The notes beneath the pieces are model-generated. The model was not told the origin of the DNA. It did not search any database and saw nothing but the letters and a program-made list of their open reading frames with translations. The position numbers and the translations under genes are program-made. This document shows, one piece after another, positions 59,722 through 64,000 of a stretch of DNA of 64,000 bases (positions within the stretch are counted from its first letter, which is position 1; each line of letters opens with the position of its first letter). This stretch comes from Mucilaginibacter endophyticus (lineage in GTDB: Bacteria; Bacteroidota; Bacteroidia; Sphingobacteriales; Sphingobacteriaceae), in the NCBI RefSeq assembly GCF_003351025.1, contig NZ_QPCG01000003.1, forward strand, positions 574,355 to 638,354, written 5' to 3'.

Positions 59722-60459
59722 ATGAAAAACTCACAAAACACAGTACTTATTACAGGCGGCAGCGCAGGTATAGGTTTTGAAATTGCCAAACAATTATCAG
59801 CTAAAAACAACCATGTAATTATAGTTGGCCGTAACCAGGAACGTTTGGATAAAGCAGCAGCCCAGTTGCAAAACGTAACTGCTATTAAAGCCGATATATC
59901 AAATGCAGATGATGTAGAAGCATTAACCGCAAAACTGACTAAAGATTTCCCACAATTAAACGTGGTGATCAATAACGCCGGTGCAGCACAGGTTAACGAT
60001 CTGCTTAATACACCCAATGTTTTTGAAATTGCCCAAACCGAAATGTTCACCAACTATATTTCAGTTATCCGTTTAAACGAAAAATTGTTGCCTGTTTTAC
60101 AACAACAAAGCGAAGCCGCCATCGTGAACGTATCATCAATAGTTGCCTTTTTGCCCGGCAAACAAACCTCAACTTATTCGGCAAGCAAAGCAGCTTTACA
60201 TTCATACACCATTTCGTTAAGGGTAGCTTTGGAAGATACCAATGTTAAAGTGTTTGAACTAATGCCTCCGTTGGTTGATACCGAATTTTCGGCAGAGATT
60301 GGTGGTCATAACGGTATTCCAGCTTCACAGGTTGCTGATGAGTTTGTTGCCGGTTTTGAAAGCAATAATTTCGAAATCCGTGTTGGTGGTACCGAGCCAT
60401 TTTACCGCTTGTTCCTGTCAAACCCAGCCGAAGCCCTGAAAGCCCTTCACCAGAGATAA
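59722..60459 (+). CDS. SDR-family oxidoreductase, second of tandem pair
   Basis: 245 residues, paralogue of the previous gene with the same order of motifs: TGGSAGIGFE, VGRNQERLDKAAAQL, NNAGAAQ, VNVSSIVAFLPG and YSASK. Differences concentrate around the substrate loop (residues 95-110, LLNTPNVFEIAQTEM) and after the catalytic tyrosine. 28 nt downstream of its twin with no operator between, so the two form one transcript that ends or is read into the operator 2 region. Confidence 0.92.
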   Translation: MKNSQNTVLITGGSAGIGFEIAKQLSAKNNHVIIVGRNQERLDKAAAQLQNVTAIKADISNADDVEALTAKLTKDFPQLNVVINNAGAAQVNDLLNTPNVFEIAQTEMFTNYISVIRLNEKLLPVLQQQSEAAIVNVSSIVAFLPGKQTSTYSASKAALHSYTISLRVALEDTNVKVFELMPPLVDTEFSAEIGGHNGIPASQVADEFVAGFESNNFEIRVGGTEPFYRLFLSNPAEALKALHQR

Positions 60460-60477
60460 TTCTCTGGTTTAATTTTT

Positions 60478-60527
60478 TCGTCCTAAAAAATACCGATTGG
60501 TATTTTTTAGGACGATTATTACTTTCA
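60478..60527. promoter_or_regulatory. TetR operator 2 and MFS promoter
   Basis: A perfect palindrome at 60478-60515: 17-bp arms around GATT, core ATACC-GATT-GGTAT. Its TTG (60497-60499) is the -33 element of a promoter with TACTTTCA at 60520-60527, exactly 20 nt away; the MFS ATG is at 60541. As RNA it may also form a hairpin that ends the SDR transcript. Confidence 0.75.
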
Positions 60528-60540
60528 AATAAATACTCCA

Positions 60541-62082
60541 ATGAAAAAAAGCATCCTTATCATTACCGTTATAGCCGCCGCTATCATGGAACTGATAGAT
60601 ACCTCTATAGTAAACGTAGCGCTATCACACATGAGCGGTAACCTTGGCGCCACGCTTGAAGATACTTCCTGGGTTATTACGGCTTATGCCATAGCTAATA
60701 TCATAGTAATACCCATGACCAGCTTTTTAACCGCAAAGCTTGGCCGCCGCAATTACTATATTGGCTCTATTATCGCGTTTACCTTCTTTTCGGCCATGTG
60801 CGGGCTGGCCTCAAATATCTGGACGCTGGTTGCCTTCCGCTTTTTGCAGGGCATTGGTGGCGGTGCATTGCTATCAGTATCGCAGGCCATTGTATTTGAG
60901 GTTTATGGTAAGGAACGTGTGAGCATAGCCAGTGCGTTGTTTGGCGTGGGTGTGTTTTTAGGCCCGACAATTGGTCCTACACTTGGTGGCTTTATCACCG
61001 AACATTACACCTGGCCATGGATCTTTTATATTAACATCCCTATCGGTATCGCTGTAACCGTATCAAGCCTATTGCTGGTTACCGAACCGGAGATAAAAGC
61101 CAAAGTAAAAAGTGTAGACTGGTGGGGTATTCTCCTGCTGATCATAGGCATTGGATCACTTCAAACTGTGCTGGAACGTGGTGAAACTGACGACTGGTTT
61201 TCTGCCAATTACATTATCGTTTTAACTATTGTAGCCGTTATCTCTTTAAGCACATTTATCTGGTGGGAATTGACAACCCCTAACCCGGTTATTGATTTAA
61301 GGGTATTACGAAGCAAATCTCTGGCAGTTGCCGCCATCCTGACATTTGTGACCGGCTTTGGGTTATTTACATCTGTATTCCTTACACCGGTACTTGCACA
61401 AAGGGTGTTACTATTTCCGCCTACCATTACCGGCCTTATTTTATTACCGGGCGCGGTGCTGGCCATTGTGGGTTTGCTGTTTTCGGCAACACTGTTAAAA
61501 AAGGGCGTGTCGCCGCTGGTTATTATCACCGCAGGCTTTGTTATCTTCATCTCATTTACCTGGCAAATGTCGCACATGAATTTGGAGGCATCACCTGGTG
61601 ACCTGGTTGGCCCGCTTATTTACCGGGCAATGGGTATAGCGTTATTGACCGTTCCACTTACCGCTCTGGCTGTATCAGGTCTTGAGCCTAAAGATATCCC
61701 ACAGGGTACAGCCCTTAATAACATGATGCGGCAATTGGGCGGCTCCTTTGGTATCGCGGTGATCAATACCTATGTAGCTCAACGTTTCGGGTTGCACCGC
61801 AGCGACTTGCTGCAGAACATCAATATCTTTAACGATCAAACTACGGCAAGGATAGCCAAGCTAACTAACTATTTCAGCAGCCGGGGCTTCTCATCGTTCG
61901 ACGCGCATAACAAGGCCATAGCAGTTATCGACAGTACCATCAACAGGCAATCATCATTGCTGAGTTATCTGGATGCTTACCTGTTTTCGGGGTTAGTATT
62001 CTTACTCGCTATGCCGCTCCTGTTCCTGGTTATCAGTCGTAAAAAACAAAACAGACCTGTTGTTATTGTTAGTGATCACTAA
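60541..62082 (+). CDS. DHA2-family MFS drug exporter (EmrB/QacA type)
   Basis: 513 residues, 14 transmembrane helices. Starts with the family's MELIDTSIVNVALSHMSGNLGATLEDTSWVITAYAIANIIVIP; motif A-like TAKLGRRNYYIGS, motif C GVFLGPTIGPTLGG, and a 14-TM length. DHA2 pumps export drugs and toxic organics by proton exchange, usually with an EmrA-type partner in Gram-negatives; none is adjacent. Regulated by operator 2 and, downstream, the TetR gene. Confidence 0.94.
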   Translation: MKKSILIITVIAAAIMELIDTSIVNVALSHMSGNLGATLEDTSWVITAYAIANIIVIPMTSFLTAKLGRRNYYIGSIIAFTFFSAMCGLASNIWTLVAFRFLQGIGGGALLSVSQAIVFEVYGKERVSIASALFGVGVFLGPTIGPTLGGFITEHYTWPWIFYINIPIGIAVTVSSLLLVTEPEIKAKVKSVDWWGILLLIIGIGSLQTVLERGETDDWFSANYIIVLTIVAVISLSTFIWWELTTPNPVIDLRVLRSKSLAVAAILTFVTGFGLFTSVFLTPVLAQRVLLFPPTITGLILLPGAVLAIVGLLFSATLLKKGVSPLVIITAGFVIFISFTWQMSHMNLEASPGDLVGPLIYRAMGIALLTVPLTALAVSGLEPKDIPQGTALNNMMRQLGGSFGIAVINTYVAQRFGLHRSDLLQNINIFNDQTTARIAKLTNYFSSRGFSSFDAHNKAIAVIDSTINRQSSLLSYLDAYLFSGLVFLLAMPLLFLVISRKKQNRPVVIVSDH

Positions 62083-62089
62083 AAACTAA

Positions 62090-62108
62090 ATACCAGTTGG
62101 TATATTTG
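62090..62108. promoter_or_regulatory. TetR operator 3 and autoregulated promoter
   Basis: ATACC-AGTT-GGTAT at 62090-62103, 5-bp arms. The -7 box TATATTTG at 62101-62108 overlaps the right arm. The tetR ATG is at 62113, four bases after the box, so the transcript should be practically leaderless. Confidence 0.72.
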
Positions 62109-62112
62109 TATT

Positions 62113-62715
62113 ATGGAAAACGAATTGTCAAAAGCCGAGCGTACGCGTCAGTTCATTATTGAGCGTACTTCACCTGTATTTAATAAAAAAGGTTACGCAG
62201 GCACTTCTCTTTCTGACCTTACCGAAGCTACCGGCCTTACCAAAGGCAGCATTTACGGCAACTTTAAAAACAAGGAAGAAGTAGCTGCCGAAGTATTTGA
62301 ATATAACTCGGGCAAGGTGCGTAAACAGATCCAGGAGCGCATTCAACGGGCTACCAGCTATCATGATAAGCTATTGGTTTACGCCCAGGTATATCACAGC
62401 TTTACCCGGGGTGATTTTATTCCCGGCGGCTGCCCTATCCTGAACACCGCTGTTGATGCCGATGACACTAATCCGCTGTTAAAAGATAAAGCCGCCAAAG
62501 CGGTAATCCGCTGGAAAACCGGGATCGAAAACCTTATTAAGGGAGGTATTGAAGCCGGCGAACTCAAGCCGGACATTAATATTACGGAGACAGCTTTAAG
62601 CATGATTGCAATGATTGAGGGTGGAATTATGATCTCGAAAGTAACAGATTCACCTGCAAATCTTGATATAGTTTTGACATCTGTTCATAGTATGGTAGAC
62701 AGCCTGAAGCTGTAA
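62113..62715 (+). CDS. TetR/AcrR-family repressor
   Basis: 200 residues. N-terminal HTH: ERTRQFIIERTSPVFNKKGYAGTSLSDLTEATGLTKGSIYGNFKNKEEVAAEVFEYN. The C-terminal ligand domain is of the TetR_C-type found with FAD/NAD oxidoreductase clusters (RGDFIPGGCPILNTAVDADDTNPLL). Binds the three ATACC-N4-GGTAT sites in the cluster and its own promoter. The inducer is unknown. A small hairpin (CCTGAAGCT, 62703-62711, with AGCTTCAGG, 62722-62730) encloses the stop codon. Confidence 0.94.
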   Translation: MENELSKAERTRQFIIERTSPVFNKKGYAGTSLSDLTEATGLTKGSIYGNFKNKEEVAAEVFEYNSGKVRKQIQERIQRATSYHDKLLVYAQVYHSFTRGDFIPGGCPILNTAVDADDTNPLLKDKAAKAVIRWKTGIENLIKGGIEAGELKPDINITETALSMIAMIEGGIMISKVTDSPANLDIVLTSVHSMVDSLKL

Positions 62716-62737
62716 TTTTATAGCTTCAGGTTGTGAC

Positions 62738-62768
62738 TTGATTGTTACAATAATTGGACATAACTTTG
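62738..62768 (+). promoter_or_regulatory. Consensus promoter TTG-N20-TAACTTTG
   Basis: TTG at 62738-62740, 20 nt, then TAACTTTG at 62761-62768; the receiver-domain gene starts at 62818, leaving a leader of about 45 nt. Confidence 0.78.
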
Positions 62769-62817
62769 AAAACAAAAGAAACGTTCCCAGCGTTGTCTCC
62801 TTTACCAATTATTATTT

Positions 62818-63207
62818 ATGTCAAAAAAAATATTGATCCTTGATGATAGCGAGGATATTTTGGAAGTGATGAAAGATGCTCTTGAAATGGAGCACTACGA
62901 AGTTGAGGTATTGAATTATACTGATGACATATGCAAGGCGGCTCTATCAGCCAATGCCGATCTTGTAATTTTGGACTACATTTTATTCGGTATTAATGGT
63001 GGCGAACTTTGTCACATGCTCAAAACAACCCCGGCTACAGCGCACATCCCGGTGGTAATGGTATCTGCCTATCCGCGCGTACTCGAATCGTTAGGTAATT
63101 ACGGTTCAGACGCTTTTATTGCCAAGCCCTTTAACATCAGCGATATTATTGACACTGTAAATCACTGCTTTTTAGGAGCCGGTGATGACGTGGCACACGT
63201 AGCGTAA
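62818..63207 (+). CDS. Stand-alone response-regulator receiver protein
   Basis: 129 residues, a single REC domain: acidic pair in ILILDDSED, phospho-acceptor Asp in DLVILDYILFG, Ser in VVMVSAYP and Lys in FIAKPFNI. No output domain and no histidine kinase gene nearby, so it is an orphan of the CheY-like or relay type. Own promoter and own terminator, so independently regulated. Confidence 0.93.
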   Translation: MSKKILILDDSEDILEVMKDALEMEHYEVEVLNYTDDICKAALSANADLVILDYILFGINGGELCHMLKTTPATAHIPVVMVSAYPRVLESLGNYGSDAFIAKPFNISDIIDTVNHCFLGAGDDVAHVA

Positions 63208-63228
63208 GATTTTATGCTTGAGGATTAT

Positions 63229-63264
63229 AAACGTACGAAGTTTTAAAAACTTCGTACGTTTTCA
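63229..63264 (+). terminator. Terminator of the receiver gene
   Basis: AAACGTACGAAGTTTT (63229-63244) pairs with AAAACTTCGTACGTTT (63246-63261) and is followed by TTCATTTTAT. 21 nt after the stop. Confidence 0.85.
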
Positions 63265-63349
63265 TTTTATTAACATCTCTAACTCGCCATTGCTGTAAGG
63301 GTTGTAAATTACTGACTATCAAATATATTTTTTTTGATGTCTATTATCA

Positions 63350-63470
63350 ATTTGGGCGTTGCCTGCGGCCCGGGCTTTCCGTTACAAGTCCTCGCTTTTC
63401 CGCCCCACACTCCAACACTCGCTCCGGGCTTTACACTGCAATCCCTAACGCGGGCCTACGCACCATAACT
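63350..63470. repeat. G/C-rich intergenic repeat (CCGGGCTTTCCG.. CCGGGCTTTACAC)
   Basis: GGGCGTTGCCTGCGGCCC followed by CGGGCTTTCCGTTAC, then CTCCGGGCTTTACACTGCAA and CTAACGCGGGCC. Direct partial repeats and a CCGGGC/GCCCGG inverted pair. A pattern I recall from other Sphingobacteriaceae; function unknown. Gap 63208-63571 otherwise has only the terminator. Confidence 0.5.
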
Positions 63471-63571
63471 GCAAACCCAAAACGATATATTTTTACTTAG
63501 CCTCATTCCGTTTTTTCAGGACTGCCCTGATGGTTACTCGCAATGACCATGGTTTTAGAAACAAATCTATT

Positions 63572-64000
63572 TTATTTAAACAATTCAAAACTATATTGCG
63601 CTACACTCCAAAATTCATCAAGCGCGATGATCCGGGGTTTAAAAAAGGAGATGAGCGCGGGCCAGTCTTCCTGTTTAAAAACACTTACATCTGGTAATCT
63701 TTTAATGATCCGGCTTACGGTTTTGTTATACTCGTCGATAGTATGCAATTGCCAGTCCCATTCTTCATCAAGCTGAGCGTTGAGTACATTCTTTAATTCC
63801 ATAAATTGATCAAACATCAATTGCTGAATGTCGGCATCTGGGTGGTTCATTTCAATAGCTATAAAAGCCGATTTTTTATCAGCTTCCATTTTAAAGTACA
63901 GGTGCTTGATACCTGTTTTATAGTTCACCCAGTTAGTGCGCAGACCATCTGCCGAAAGCTGGGGTTTGAGATACTGCCCGAACGCTGTCCAAAACGCCTG
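63572..64000 (-). CDS. DUF4268 domain protein (5' end outside window)
   Basis: At least 142 residues; the frame is open to the right edge, where it reads QAFWTAFGQYLKPQLSADGLRTNW before NYKTGIKHLYFKMEADKKSAFIAIEM, so the start is beyond the window and the GTG at 63928 is internal. The DUF4268 pattern is FWTAFGQY.. WVNYKTGIKH.. KKSAFIAIEM.. FMELKNVLNAQLDEEWDW. Such domains resemble restriction-endonuclease-like or helical caps, often at the C-terminus of larger proteins. Function unknown. Confidence 0.82.
   Translation of the reverse strand, partial: QAFWTAFGQYLKPQLSADGLRTNWVNYKTGIKHLYFKMEADKKSAFIAIEMNHPDADIQQLMFDQFMELKNVLNAQLDEEWDWQLHTIDEYNKTVSRIIKRLPDVSVFKQEDWPALISFFKPRIIALDEFWSVAQYSFELFK

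Overview
The window looks like a chromosomal segment of a Bacteroidota bacterium, most likely family Sphingobacteriaceae (Mucilaginibacter/Pedobacter-like). This rests on protein style rather than any search: a long NusB followed by DUF1573, YajC, YbbR-like and CoaE genes; a DUF3276/PUR protein; many SPI/lipoprotein leaders ending in AQ or xxC; promoters of the Bacteroidota type (TTG, about 20 nt, TAnnTTTG); few Shine-Dalgarno sequences; and GH2, GH78, sulfatase and esterase genes. I see no rRNA, tRNA, CRISPR array, phage, transposase or SusC/SusD pair. Both ends cut a gene: an M1 metallopeptidase on the left and a DUF4268 protein on the right.

Layout. 1-5.7 kb: M1 peptidase, pentapeptide-like protein, DUF6265 protein, PAS-AraC regulator, sulfatase. 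5.8-9.5 kb: HxlR regulator divergent from an SDR, a second SDR and an AraC regulator, with a MITE-like element between the SDRs. 9.6-15.5 kb: YchF, MgtE, DUF5362, DUF3276, ABC exporter. 15.8-16.8 kb: a RES/Xre-ParS toxin-antitoxin pair. 17-23.2 kb: a leucine-dehydrogenase-like protein with an altered active site, then nusB-DUF1573-yajC-ybbR-coaE-MBL exonuclease-DUF5522 and a MarR regulator. 23.4-30.6 kb: an EVE / CBM9-like / GHL10-like operon, an APS kinase + sulfotransferase pair, HolA, and an HsdR-N-like nuclease-fold protein. 31-40 kb: GH2, a fused double esterase, tandem BLUF photoreceptors (one lacking the signalling tyrosine), PhnP-like hydrolase, YdjC deacetylase, and a P-loop kinase-like gene behind tandem palindromes. 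40-50 kb: LolA, FtsK, ankyrin protein, GlxA and AraC regulators, amidase, DUF1345, YwbE, TlpA-like. 50-58.7 kb: ArgH, GH78 rhamnosidase, START protein, LutABC. 58.9-63.2 kb: two SDRs, a DHA2 drug exporter and a TetR regulator sharing three copies of one palindrome, then a lone receiver protein.

How genes work together. The clearest self-contained circuit is the SDR-SDR-MFS-TetR cluster, where ATACC-N4-GGTAT palindromes sit at three promoters, one being that of tetR itself. Rhamnosidase and LutABC could be two ends of rhamnose use (L-rhamnose, L-lactaldehyde, L-lactate, pyruvate). CysC makes the PAPS that the adjacent sulfotransferase would consume. GH2 and the double esterase are convergent and both appear exported.

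Intergenic DNA is unusually rich in palindromic repeats. One 96-bp family occurs three times at identical length and a second family occurs twice; several further inverted-repeat types are present. All coordinates were read by eye and could be off by a base or two in long palindromes; no similarity search was possible, so family names rest on recalled motifs.
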